29,473 nt of DNA from Entrophospora sp. SA101. Taxonomy: Eukaryota; Glomeromycota; Glomeromycetes; Entrophosporales; Entrophosporaceae. The notes under the pieces are model-generated. The model searched no databases and was not told where the DNA came from. It saw only the letters and a list, made by a program, of their open reading frames with translations. Made by a program: the position numbers and the translations under genes. Numbering within the stretch: position 1 is the first letter of the stretch; each line of letters begins with the position of its first letter. The DNA lies in contig CAUDNR010004043.1 in assembly GCA_958430865.1 (NCBI GenBank), forward strand, positions 1 through 29,473, in the 5' to 3' direction. This document shows positions 1 to 9,223 of the stretch, in pieces.

Positions 1-370
1 TTTATTTCCCTGTCACTTAATAAAAATGAACACCTCTTACAAAATAATTCTGTCATACTAATAAATTTAATTCTTTACCTTTAATATACTAATAATAAAT
101 TTAATTCTTTATATTCTGTATTATTATTTGCTAAGTATAAAATTTAATTCTTTATATCTCTTACAAAAAATCAATTCTTTATCCATTTTTTTTGTTAAAA
201 GTATTTTAATAGCGTTGCACAATTTTTATTGGACAACGATCACGTGAAAGTCACGGGAGTGCACTTAGAGGGGGTTGACTGTTACAATTAATTATTTACA
301 ATTCCGTTTATTAAAATGTTAAAAAATCCTATATAACCAAAAAAATTATACATTTAAAAATTATTTAAAA
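1..370. other. AT-rich leader with a Tigger-like end motif and a TCACGTGA box
   Basis: No coding sequence is supported here. Short repeats of the form aatttaattcttta occur at 65-180. An 8-bp palindrome TCACGTGA lies at 240-247. The stretch 267-284 (agagggggttgactgtta) resembles the outer end of a Tigger-like terminal repeat (compare gaggtttgactgta at 1117-1130 and 28415-28428), so it may be the right end of another, older element. A TATA-like string (ctatataac, about 329-337) lies some 35 bases before the ATG of the next ORF, but such strings are common in DNA this AT-rich. Confidence 0.35.
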
Positions 371-907
371 ATGTCTGAACAATCATCTTCCTCCAAAAAA
401 CATGTATATATTACTGCTATACCTTTATCAAAATCTATTAATATAATGAATGTGATAGATTTTGTTAAGAAAGCTCGGAATAATGTAACATCAGTTACAA
501 TTATCAATTGTTGGAGGAAAACTGGAATTCTCCCTTTGGAAAATGAAATATCTGATAATGTAATTGAAAATTCAACAAATATAGTTGAAGAGATTTCAAA
601 TAGAGAAAAAAATGATGTTAATAATTTAATCAATCAATTATCATTTGCCAGTCCATTAGAAGCAGAAGAATATATTACCATTGATGACTTTCAAATAAAT
701 AATGAAATGGTAACAGAAGAAGAAGTAATTGCCTCCTTCAATCCAGAAGAAGAAGTTGTTGAAAGTAACACTACGCCTGAAGTTTCAACAAAAGATGCTG
801 TAATTGCCTTTGAGACAGCTTTTAATTTTCTTCAGCAAGGTGATTTAGAAATAGATTATAAAGAACTTAAATCATTTAAATCATTGAAGAGAAAAGTGAA
901 TTATTAA
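371..907 (+). pseudogene. C-terminal fragment of a Tigger/pogo-type DDE transposase
   Basis: An open frame of 178 codons matches the region after the catalytic domain of Tigger/pogo (DDE_1 superfamily) transposases. Residues about 27-53 hold the element NVIDFVKKARNNV followed by INCWRKTGILP, the conserved 'NCWRKTGI' signature that follows the last catalytic acid in these proteins. It continues with an acidic linker and a final STKDAVIAFETAFNFLQQG block, typical of the C-terminus in glomeromycete copies. The CENP-B-type DNA-binding domain and the DDE core are absent, and no remnants of them are visible in the 370 bases upstream, so the copy cannot be an active transposase. The frame itself has no internal stop, which is unusual for a dead fragment and leaves open transcription or reuse. 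A matching terminal repeat lies downstream at about 1103-1128. Family recognition is from recalled motifs. Confidence 0.72.
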
Positions 908-1055
908 ATAATGAAAAACTAATACAACCACATATTACATCTTATTTCAATAAGTAATTTTAATTTCCGCATGTATTATCTATTTATTCATATTGTATAA
1001 TCATTATTTATTATTATTATAATTAAAAATTTTTTTGCTAATCATCACCAATTTG

Positions 1056-1130
1056 GCCACAGCGAATTTCTTGTCATAACGAATTTTTTGGCTGGAACCA
1101 TGAATTCGCTGTGGCGAGGTTTGACTGTAT
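1056..1130 (+). repeat. Tigger-like right terminal repeat with subterminal hairpin
   Basis: The sequence ends gcgaggtttgactgta, the inward-to-outward reading of a Tigger/pogo terminal inverted repeat that finishes next to a TA dinucleotide. Just inside it is a perfect 13-bp inverted repeat: gccacagcgaatt at 1056-1068 and aattcgctgtggc at 1103-1115, separated by 34 bases. The end is in the correct orientation and distance (about 220 bases) to be the right boundary of the element carrying the transposase fragment at 371-907. The left terminus is not in the window or has been lost. Confidence 0.6.
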
Positions 1131-2622
1131 ACAAATATTTAATTCTATTTAACATGTAACTACCCCCGTAATAATTTATATTCATTTAGGTCGACTGTTC
1201 ATCGCCTGTTCCTTCCAATTAGTCTGATTATTGATTTCAATATTCAGTTTAAGTTTCGCACTAATTTCTTTAGGAACAAACTGGCAAAATGTCAGTACTA
1301 CTACTACCACTACAAAAGTCTCTCCAGTTGTTATCATATTTATACCATTCAATATCCAACTACACCATACTTCTCCACCATTATTATGTTATTATTATAA
1401 TTATTTTTTATGGTATTGTTATTATTGTTGTCCTTGTTACTGTATTTATTCTTTTTAATTTTATTATCTTTTTCTTCTACAAAAGATTATTATTATATTA
1501 TCTATTATTATTATTACAGTATATTAATAATATCATGTGACACAATAATAATTCACAAATGCCAAGGTTGACTATGTAGTTGCGTACTTTATTATGTTAA
1601 TTCTAAAATAAAAAATCTGTTTTACTGTTTAGAAATAAATAAATAATAATAACCACTCTTAATTAAATTCAATTAAAACTTTGAATATATTTGTAAAACT
1701 AAAGCTAATATACACATATATAAGAATGGTTGATGTTTTTTATGCAAGATATTGATATTTCCTTATTTGTGTTTCTTTGGCCAAGTTTGAACACAGATTT
1801 TCCATCCAAACTTAACCTAACGTTAAATTAATTTTATTCCGTGTACACATAATTTATGATATAACGTTACACTCCTCCCGCTGAACTGATTGTAACCTTT
1901 ACTAAATTGTACCGGTTTTAATTCTTAATTAGAATTTCCATGAGGCAATTATTTTATTGATTCATTACTATTACGTTGATCGAGTAACACTTTATCTTCT
2001 TGAAATGTACAATAATAATAATAACAATAATCAGGATTTTCTTTTCGCGTAAGTTTCGTAAATCTTTTCCGGTTTATTTTCAAGTTTCCCGTAGTCCTTT
2101 TAAATTACTATTTCACAGTATGAATCCTGGATACGAGAATTTGATCCCTCTAATTAAAAATTACATTAAAGATGCTTTACAAAAACCAATTTCTCAACTC
2201 AAATCCTTCTGATGACTCTAGCTAGAGGCCTGCACGCATAATTGAATGACTGCCCGATCCGAACAATATAAATTTATAATTTGCAATCTGAATTTCCCTA
2301 CAAAAATTTTCTAAATTACCCTTATCCACTAATTTTTGTTTATTCTAAGACCATTTCGCATACCAAGACTTATTCAATGGTGAATGAACCAAGGTCGGGT
2401 GACTAAATGTCTCCGTTTCGTCATATGACGAAAATAAGCGTGGTGAAATAGGATTTCTATACTTTAAGGAATTTGAAGAATGTGACGAAATGACGAAAAT
2501 GACAAATCAAGAATAAAATAAATCAATGTTAAATTCTAATTCGTCGATTCCTTTTCAATTGTCGTGAATTATAACCACGGCAATTAGCAGTTAAATTATT
2601 CCACGTAATGGTGGATTTTTTC
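1131..2622. other. Intergenic, low complexity; no gene seen
   Basis: About 1.5 kb without credible coding sequence. Positions 1290-1540 are a low-complexity stretch rich in tta, att and tact triplets whose frames give only Ile/Tyr/Leu-biased peptides in two frames at once, as expected for repeats. The rest is unstructured AT-rich DNA. A short frame at about 2119-2212 has no recognisable motif and I do not call it. Confidence 0.5.
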
Positions 2623-3216
2623 ATAACGAGATTTATTTATATTATAAACATTCTTAATGTTCATTGAACACAATCAAGAGAAAGTTCACTGTAACGAGCA
2701 GAATTTATTATACATTGAATTCACCGAATCTACGGGCACACAAGAAAACCGTATTTACTTATCGCAAAACTTTAAAATTATAATGCAACCACATGACAAT
2801 GTCAAATTTGACTTTTTTAGCAATTTGAGGTATTTACATTTCTCCGAGTAAAACAGTAAAAAAAAAAAAAAAAAAAAAAAAACAAAATCTATTTACCAAG
2901 TTTGCCTCTCTCTATTCAAAGATGATATGCTGATATCACATAACATATAATTTAAAACAACGATTTCGTTTTATATATATATATATTTATTTATTTTTTT
3001 TTGAGAACTAATAAAATTTTTTAAATTAAAAATGGATTTCAAAACCGGTCAAAAATTCGATTATGTTTGATTGTGTTTGTACTAACACGTAACACTCAAT
3101 TAATTATTTTTATTTAGTGTAATAAATAATTTTATTTTTTATTATTAATATTAAATAATTTTACATTGCTTATTTTTTTCAAAAAAATTATTCTTTCTTC
3201 CACCAAAAGAAAATCA

Positions 3217-5569
3217 ATGTCGCGAATCGTCCTATCACCAGATAGGAAAGTCTTTGTACTCAAAACCTACAACGAAATGTATGGTTATATATTCTCAAGC
3301 ATACCATCCAGAGATGCACGAAAAGGTGCTTTTATCTCACTAATATCTAAATGCACAGAGCTCACCGAAGATGAGAAAGCATATTGTAAAGAAAAATTCA
3401 TCCAAAACTTTGAATCAAACAATGCACTCTATAAATGTGGTAGACCATTCACATGTAAAAAATGTAACTTCATCAGGTATTCGGAGAGGTACTGTGAGAT
3501 GTGCATTAGGCACCATCTGGAAAGTTTGTTTGACAGTTGGACCTCTGGTAATGAGGAAGTAGACAGATTTATACAAAATTGTCAATTGATTTCTTCTTTA
3601 CCAAGAAATATCATGGAATGGATCCCTTATGACCAGTTTGAAGATGTCGAATATATGACAGAAGGTGGATTCAGTGTGATTTATACAGCCACCTGGACAC
3701 GTGGGTGTACTGAAGATTGGGATGAAGAGAAAAATGAATTCATTTATTTTCGTAATCAAAAAGTAATCTTAAAGTGTTTGCTTAATACAGAACATCCAAG
3801 TAAAAAGTTTTTTGAAGAGGTAATGAAAATGAATAAATATTATCATGATAACAATATGCAGTGTGTAACAAAAATAATCGGAAAGCAATGATTTTTTCTT
3901 TCTTTTCTAGTATATATATATTAAATTATATATAAAATGGTTCATTAACATGAATATGATCTTTAAAAGGCAATAATATTTAAAATTGTTCAACCTACAA
4001 ATTTTTTTGTTAATTTTGTTAATTAAGGTAGAGTAATAGATGCTAAAAAATCTTTGCAAATTAAGTGGTTATAATTGTAATTTTTAAGCTTAACATTGAA
4101 AGCAATTAATAAAAACTTTCGATTCATGACTTTCTTTAATATGCCTTTTATCATTTATCATGCAACCATTTTTAATAAACAAAAAAAAACGGCTTTTTTG
4201 TTACACACTGTATTGTAATTAATTCATTATGACTAATTTTCTTGTGTTTAAATTTTTTTTTTATTAGGCAATGAATTATAGTAAACTTCAGTCAGAAATT
4301 ATTGCTGAGTGTTATGGCATAACAAGGTGTTCAAAAACAGGAAATTACATGATGGTCATAAATTATCTTTTAGATGGAAATCTACGAGACTATTTAGAAA
4401 AGAACCATTTCAGCTTGACATTGAAAGATAGAATCACCATTTTCTACAACTTGATAGATTCGCTGGATGATATTCATGAGAAAGACTTAGTCCATTGTGA
4501 TCTACACAGTGGAAATATATTGATGCAACAATCAGGTGCCTGTTACATTACTGACCTTGGCCTGTGTGGACCAACTAATGAGGAGACACACAATGGTATC
4601 TATGGAATAATGCCATATATTGCACCAGAAATATTAAATGGCAAACCAAAAAACAAAGAGTCAGACATATATGCTATTGGGATGTTAATGTGGGAGATAT
4701 TTTCTGGACATCCGCCATTTGATGATAGAGCACATGATCTTGATCTGGTTATAGACATATGTAGTGGATATAGGCCACCCCCTTTGCCACATATGCCAAA
4801 AAGTTATGTTGAATTGATGCAACGATGTTGGTGCCAGAATCCTATTGAACGGCCAGATATTAAACAGCTTCTGAAAGAAGGTAAAGAGATATTCAAGTGC
4901 GTTTATGAAAGTGAGGAATTGTTGAATGTAGGTTTTAGAAGTGGTAATGGGTATGACAGTAGTGCAAGTAGTGATGTAAGTAGTGATGAGGGAGGTGATG
5001 ATAATGATAAAATAGTTAAAAAAATTTTTAGAAAATTCTTCAAGAAAGTTCCTAAAAGGAAAAAGTCCTCAACTAGTATTAATAGTATTAAAAGTAATAG
5101 TAGTAACAAAAGTAGCAATTGCAGTACTTATAGTAATAATAGTAATGACGGTGATGGTAAATTCAGTAGTAAATATAGCAGTAATACCAGTTACAATAGT
5201 AGTGGTAGTAGTCGAAGCACACAACAAAAATATGTATCACATAAACTTGCACTTCATAAAAGCACGAGATTAAACAAACATATTCCTGAGAATGTGAGTG
5301 ATTTTACTTTGCAATATAATTTTGAGATCAGAACAAGTCTTGAAGAACATGTTAGGCAACTTCATCATGGTGAGAATACCAATGAAAATAAGATTGTCTT
5401 GGAAGAATATCAAGGTATCTATTTATTATTTTATTTTTTTTTAAATAAAAAAATATATATTAAATATCAAATTAATTAATTACAAATTTCTGTATATTAT
5501 TAAAAAAAAAAAGACAGCAAAATACGCATAGAAATAACTAGTGAACTTGACAATGCCTTTAAGTTGTAA
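3217..5569 (+). CDS. Tyrosine-kinase-like protein kinase with N-terminal zinc-knuckle, copy A
   Basis: Proposed exons are 3217-3864, 4268-5414 and 5514-5569 (introns of 403 and 99 nt, GT..AG, both frame-preserving), giving 616 residues. ATG 3217 is the first Met; upstream codons in the frame lie in poly-T/poly-A. Residues 80-96 form a C-x2-C-x9-C-x2-C knuckle, followed by DSWTSGN (about 106-112) and EWIPYDQF (134-141). Kinase domain, about 146-425: GGF glycine loop 150-152, VILK lysine 186, likely helix-C Glu 200/201, catalytic loop HCDLHSGN 292-299, DLG 312-314, APE 335-337. Catalytic Asp294, Asn299, Asp312 and Lys186 are present, so it is probably active. HRD is HCD (non-RD) and DFG is DLG, as in many glomeromycete TKL kinases. 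The tail (438-540) is Ser/Asn-rich around a basic patch FRKFFKKVPKRKK (470-482). A cytosolic or nuclear signalling role is inferred; the substrate is unknown. Splice sites are predicted from sequence only. Confidence 0.85.
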
Positions 5570-5575
5570 ATATGT
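3502..5575 (+). repeat. Near-identical tract shared with 10828-12900 (probable gene conversion), copy A
   Basis: Position-by-position reading finds only three substitutions (4696 G/A, 4714 G/A, 5278 A/G, all silent) and one base of poly(A) length difference (5502-5512 versus 12828-12837) over about 2,074 bases, including the 403-nt intron. Immediately before it the copies differ at about 25 of 285 coding bases, and immediately after 5575 they diverge at once. Confidence 0.9.
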
Positions 5576-6263
5576 ACATTATTAGGAATTATTTAATTAT
5601 TATATATAATCCTATTCAGAGTTGGCAAATTCACGCTCATTTCAAAAAATTATGTTATTTAATATTTGAGCAATGGAAACAATGGAGTAATTTGGAGCCC
5701 CATTGCTTCAGTGTTACCAATCCTGAAACCTATTAATTGTCATTATCAATCATATAACCAAATTTTAAATCAATTATATGTATTACCGAATTTTATCTCT
5801 TAGTATTAGTATAGTAATAGTATACCGTGGGTTTCGATTTAACTACCGGAAAATTTATCAATTATTATTAAGCCGAGCTTTATGGATTTATAATAAAATC
5901 CGCTAGACACTAAAACTAAATAATGATGACTCATAAATCCATCAACTCGATCAATTCTTAAATCTTTAAGGTTTCGGGAAATACTTTGGGCAAAAATTAA
6001 TTTTTTATAGGCCCAAACTATTTTTATTAATAGCCAGAATTGGCAAATTTATTCAAGTTAAAATAGGTTGATTTATACGTATAAATTTTTCACATTCATT
6101 CTTATAAAAGATATTGAAAAGCCCAAACTATTTCCAAAGTTACTTTCTTTTCAAAAATCGTTTGAGTCAGAAACCTTAGTTCAAGTGCATTTCCAAACCA
6201 TTTATGGCTTCTCTATATACAAAACCTTTTAAAGTCAGAAGCTTTTATTACTTATAATAATAA
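5570..6263. other. Diverged 3' flank of duplication copy A; no gene
   Basis: Non-coding, AT-rich. It contains the small inverted-repeat element at 5617-5725 and a related end-like motif (ccagaattggcaaattt, 6034-6050). The phrase gcccaaactattt occurs twice (about 6010 and 6121). It is partly alignable with 12901-13330. Confidence 0.6.
5617..5725. mobile_element. Short hAT-like inverted-repeat remnant (copy in duplication A)
   Basis: Left end cagagttggcaaattc and right end ttaccaatcctg form imperfect terminal inverted repeats of the CAGGGTTGGCAA type seen in hAT-family elements. The flanks are atcctatt on the left and, one base outside the right end, aacctatt, which could be an 8-bp target duplication with one mismatch. 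The same element is present at 12985-13061 in copy B with a shorter interior, so it inserted before the duplication. No coding capacity. Confidence 0.5.
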
Positions 6264-6366
6264 TTGGCCAGCTTCAAAATACTAAACAAAAAATTTTTAT
6301 GTGACTCAAGCTTCAAAACTTATCGGCTCGTTTTTTCTTGAACTAAAACTTGCTGATCCTTAGTAT
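6264..6366 (+). repeat. Dispersed repeat, also at 28499-28596
   Basis: The block starting ttggccagcttcaaaatact and ending with aagcttcaaaacttatcgg, a run of T and a gaac-like tail matches 28499-28596 in the same orientation with small gaps. It has no open frame and no inverted repeat that I can see. It is probably a piece of a mobile element. Confidence 0.6.
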
Positions 6367-6554
6367 CCACATATTAAGTATCAATTAGTATCAGTGTTCA
6401 TAATCTGGAGTCGTTGTTGGAAGGAAATAATAACATAATATTTTAAATTTCTATTTTAAATTTTACTAAATAAATCTTTGAGTTTCTGGCTATCTTTTGG
6501 AAAAGAAATTTTGATTTAATACAACATTTATATGTAAGTTTTTATGTAGAACAT

Positions 6555-6600
6555 TTCTGTCTTATAAACCATATCCACTTTTTATAATAAAAATTTGAGT
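6555..6600 (+). repeat. Fragment related to the interior of the MITE at 27128-27366
   Basis: The string cttataaaccatatccactt at 6561-6580, followed by a ttataataaaa-type segment, resembles cttagaaacccatatccact at 27228-27247 and its continuation. The similarity is short (about 36 bases with a few gaps), so homology is probable but not certain. Confidence 0.35.
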
Positions 6601-6719
6601 TATTGTCAAAACACGCAAGTCAAGGACAGGCAGCTAGAGATATATATCGAATTTTATTGTGTAGATCTTTTCATTTCTAAAATTTAAACTTATAGCTAAA
6701 TTTTGCTTATCTGACACCA

Positions 6720-7635
6720 TGGCGTCAATGCAGTTCGTTGGTGGACCATGAGAAGTGATGTTGATTTAACTAATGGTGCATTTCTTTACCCAACACACAA
6801 ATTGTTATTGAAGCAACTTCTAAAAGATATTACACACAAGTATTGCAAGGTAACAAAGACCATAAATTATTCACCGGTTCCAGAATTTATGTTGAAAGTG
6901 AGTTTGGTGACATTGAAAATTCTTTCAGTAAAGCAACCATTTCATTGTATAAAAAAATTAAATCCTCTCTCAAATACCGAGTATTCTGATCCATTATATT
7001 AAGTTGGGAGGATGAGAGCAATTTAGAAACATCATTGGAAGGTGTGCAAATTTTCTTCTTTTGTTATCAAAGTAGACAAATTTAAATTTCATATTATACT
7101 GTTAGGAATTTCTAAAGATGCTGATATAAATGAAGTAGAATAGGATACATGTCATCTTTATTGGCGAATATAAAAGATCAATGTTTGTTCAAAAAATTGG
7201 TCGAGATGGATGCCATATAGGTATTTATTAAAATTGAAGGTTTCGTTGGTTTGAAATTTGTGAGAAACAGGATTATGAAATAAATAAATAGAAAAACCTT
7301 TTTTAGATCATTGCATAAGATGACGTGTCAAAGTTTGGCTAATTAACAAATTCCAAAATGCATTCGAACTTTTTTGGAGCAACGAGATACCATGTATCAA
7401 ATTTTTAATTATCATTTAAAAAAAGAACAACTGCAAATATTAATTAGTTCTATTTTTTGAAACTTGGAAGAATCAAAGTACAACTATTGAGTTGAATATA
7501 GCTTTAAAAAACCTTTATCCTACAGAACATGTGTTTAATCGACGTGAAATAGAGACATGGCGAGCAATGTTGAATGCCACTGGACGTACAAAGATGTCAC
7601 CTTTTGAAAGAAATCATTCAAAGGTAACAATTTAA
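6720..7635 (+). pseudogene. Decayed multi-segment protein-coding locus, family not recognised
   Basis: Three segments look protein-like but are separated by stops and frame changes. (1) About 6727-6850 reads AVRWWTMRSDVDLTNGAF and continues with hydrophobic/basic residues. (2) About 6851-6987, in another frame, reads TGSRIYVESEFGDIENSF and ends at a TGA. (3) 7444-7635 is a clean 63-codon frame without a start, containing TTIELNIALKNLYP and then FNRREIETWRAMLNATG and SPFERNHSKVT. Segment 3 has the composition of a real folded domain. I do not recognise the family. The arrangement could be a pseudogene or exons of a gene with unpredicted introns (gtaaca follows HSK as a possible donor). It lies between the two kinase copies and has no visible counterpart downstream of copy B. 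Confidence 0.4.
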
Positions 7636-7644
7636 TTAATCTTA

Positions 7645-7830
7645 AATTGTACCGGACACCATTAGCATCACGCTGGGCACCGTTGGAACCATGCCAAGTA
7701 TTGCCCAAGTTCTCGTCTCTTTTTTATTTGACACCAATACTTCTATACCTCAACATTTTAAGCACCTGCCAGTCACGCCCGCTGGATATTTTTACAAGTG
7801 TGACATTTTTAGTAAATAAATTTATACTTT
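7645..7830. other. Locally GC-richer segment, origin unknown
   Basis: The stretch containing gcatcacgctgggcaccg (about 7665-7682) and cagtcacgcccgctggat (about 7771-7788) is clearly less AT-rich than its surroundings. It lies directly downstream of the decayed locus. A frame through it gives RTPLASRWAPLEPCQVLP, which I do not recognise on either strand. It may be an inserted element fragment. Confidence 0.25.
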
Positions 7831-8299
7831 TGCAAAATGGGAAGATAAGTAGTTTAAATCGAACTCTTTTTCCTTCTTTGCTATCGTATTAATATTGACA
7901 CAATAAAATACTTTTAAATAAGACTTAACTTTCGCTACATTTGTGTTTACTTTCCACCTATTCTACATTCGTGTCTATATTCCACCTTTGTGTTCGAATT
8001 TCAATGGCCTGTTTATGGGGAATATGCAATATATCTTTGTGCTCGTTCTTTACCAAATTTTGGAAGATGGAGAACATTTCTCCAGCCATTATCTGAAAAA
8101 CAATGGATAATAAAATACCTACCCGACATTATTTGATCACACCATTCCAAATTCTAATGGATGATTCCAATGCCAAGCAATCATAGTAAATAATAATCTA
8201 AATATACATGTAAGAACATATAATTGATACTTTGCTAACAAATGATCACAACTTCAAACCCTAGTTGGTAGTCTATTGATGAAATCAAAAAGCAATAGT
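7831..8299. other. Intergenic, no gene seen
   Basis: AT-rich sequence with imperfect repeats of a ttcgtgtctatattccacc-like unit at about 7930-8000. No coding support on either strand. Confidence 0.4.
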
Positions 8300-8890
8300 A
8301 TATAGGTTGATAATGATAGTAGTAATGTCGAATTAGCAGCTCTTTTGCAAGAAGCAATTGATAATGAAATTATAGGTATGAAATTTACATATCAAAATAT
8401 ATGTATTTGTAGAATGTCAATAATCATTATACCTTTATTTATAAAGGCAAAATTATTAACCCCACAAGAGAATGATTTCAGCGAGAAGAAAAACGTTAGA
8501 TCATGATGATGTTGTAGAAAAAATGATGATGCATTTTTTAAAAAATAGGAACAACAATTTTTAAAACTTGCCTTCAAAATTATATTCAACTAACAATAAG
8601 TTTTCTGTAGAGTTGATTATTTTGTGATAGGATGGGCATTGAAAGAAAACCAAGTGTGTGGTAAAAAAAAGAGGTAAAAAACAAATTGGTGACAAAGTCA
8701 AAGAATGTATTTTCTTTCTGGAAATCTCTGCAAAGATACGTTTCAAAAATTGGAGAAGGCTGTCCGTGACTTTTTTGAAGGCGAGTGTATACAAATTGCA
8801 ATCCTTTTGATTTCAACTTGTTTTCGAAAATGGCTAGATTTGAAAATAAGGCTCGTTTCATCCATAAATATAAATAAAGCAGCCTCAACT
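8300..8890 (+). pseudogene. Frameshifted remnant of an unidentified repeated coding family
   Basis: Fragments on the + strand read like protein but are broken. About 8309-8375 gives DNDSSNVELAALLQEAIDNE. About 8630-8770 gives GWALKENQVCG, then after a frame change in a run of A (about 8661-8669) RGKKQIGDKVKECI, then after another frame change YFLSGNLCKDTFQKLEKAV. The pattern W-LKENQ .. GKK-G-K-I-.-KVK..L..FLSGN looks to me like a recurring glomeromycete repeat-associated domain, but I cannot name it. Reverse-strand frames over the same interval are antisense shadows. Confidence 0.35.
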
Positions 8891-9120
8891 TTATGATACT
8901 TCTCTCAATACGTTTAAACTAATGATTTTGCAATATTTTCTATAGTTCAAAGATGACTATTCTTCCAATTAGATAAATTTTTATCCATGTTTAAATTTTA
9001 TAAAATACTATTAGAAAGAAGGCAAAATTAATATTGGATGCCGACCCTGTGATCATAAGTATGTGATTATTATTATAACGAGATTTATCTATATTATACG
9101 TTCTATGTACAAAGTTCACG

Positions 9121-9223
9121 CCAGCGCACAAAATTTTCTTGTGAAAATTTCGGAAATTTTTCCTGAAATGGATGAAATATTTACCGAAAACTCCAGCAAA
9201 CTAGGGTACTTTTTGTGCACTGG
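9121..9223. mobile_element. 103-bp MITE with 6-bp target duplication
   Basis: Terminal inverted repeats ccagcgcacaaaa (9121-9133) and ttttgtgcactgg (9211-9223) match at 12 of 13 positions. The element is flanked by an exact direct repeat TTCACG (9115-9120 and 9224-9229). The paralogous site in copy A (aaagttcac, 2681-2689) lacks the element, so it inserted in copy B after the duplication (or was lost cleanly from A). It has no coding capacity and the superfamily is not assigned. Confidence 0.6.

Larger units (their letters stand above)
2623..6240 (+). repeat. Segmental duplication, copy A (direct orientation, with kinase gene A)
   Basis: Collinear similarity to 9075-13330 runs through the kinase gene and both flanks. 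Anchors upstream: ataacgagattta at 2623-2646 versus 9075-9098 (23 of 24 identical) and the stretch 2785-2824 versus about 9276-9315. The promoter-proximal region (about 2880-3216 versus 10180-10542) is recognisable with many substitutions and indels. Downstream anchors are a small inverted-repeat element (5617-5725 versus 12985-13061), the string actaaataatgatgactcat near 5915 versus 13179, and a ccaaaccatttat block near 6192 versus 13273. The outer limits are approximate because similarity fades gradually. A poly(A) run at about 2859-2881 lies in this copy. Confidence 0.8.

Noticed and set aside
361..633. Reverse-strand frame opposite the Tigger fragment
   Set aside because: It is the antisense of a frame with clear transposase motifs on the + strand and has no recognisable content.
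1231..1540. Two overlapping + strand frames rich in Tyr, Ile and Leu
   Set aside because: Products of a triplet-rich low-complexity stretch that is open in more than one frame.
3166..3216. Upstream extension of the kinase frame from a TTG
   Set aside because: Non-ATG start in poly-T/poly-A sequence; the extension is dissimilar between the two copies while the part after ATG 3217/10543 is conserved.
3371..3562. Out-of-frame + strand frame inside kinase exon 1 (also 10697-10888)
   Set aside because: Shadow of the kinase reading frame, no motif.
4903..5118. Reverse-strand Leu-rich frame (also 12229-12444) that looks like a signal or membrane peptide
   Set aside because: It is the complement of the AGT/AGC-rich Ser/Asn tail of the kinase; Leu runs are a codon artefact.
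5415..5479. Kinase C-terminus ending GIYLLFYFFLNKKIYIKYQIN-type residues by reading through
   Set aside because: Hydrophobic end is intron sequence; a gtatct donor at 5415 and an AG at 5512-5513 join in frame to DSKIRIEITSELDNAFKL and a stop, which is far more protein-like.
8392..8888. Several reverse-strand frames of 65-100 codons
   Set aside because: They are antisense to a frameshifted + strand coding relic and contain no recognisable motif.
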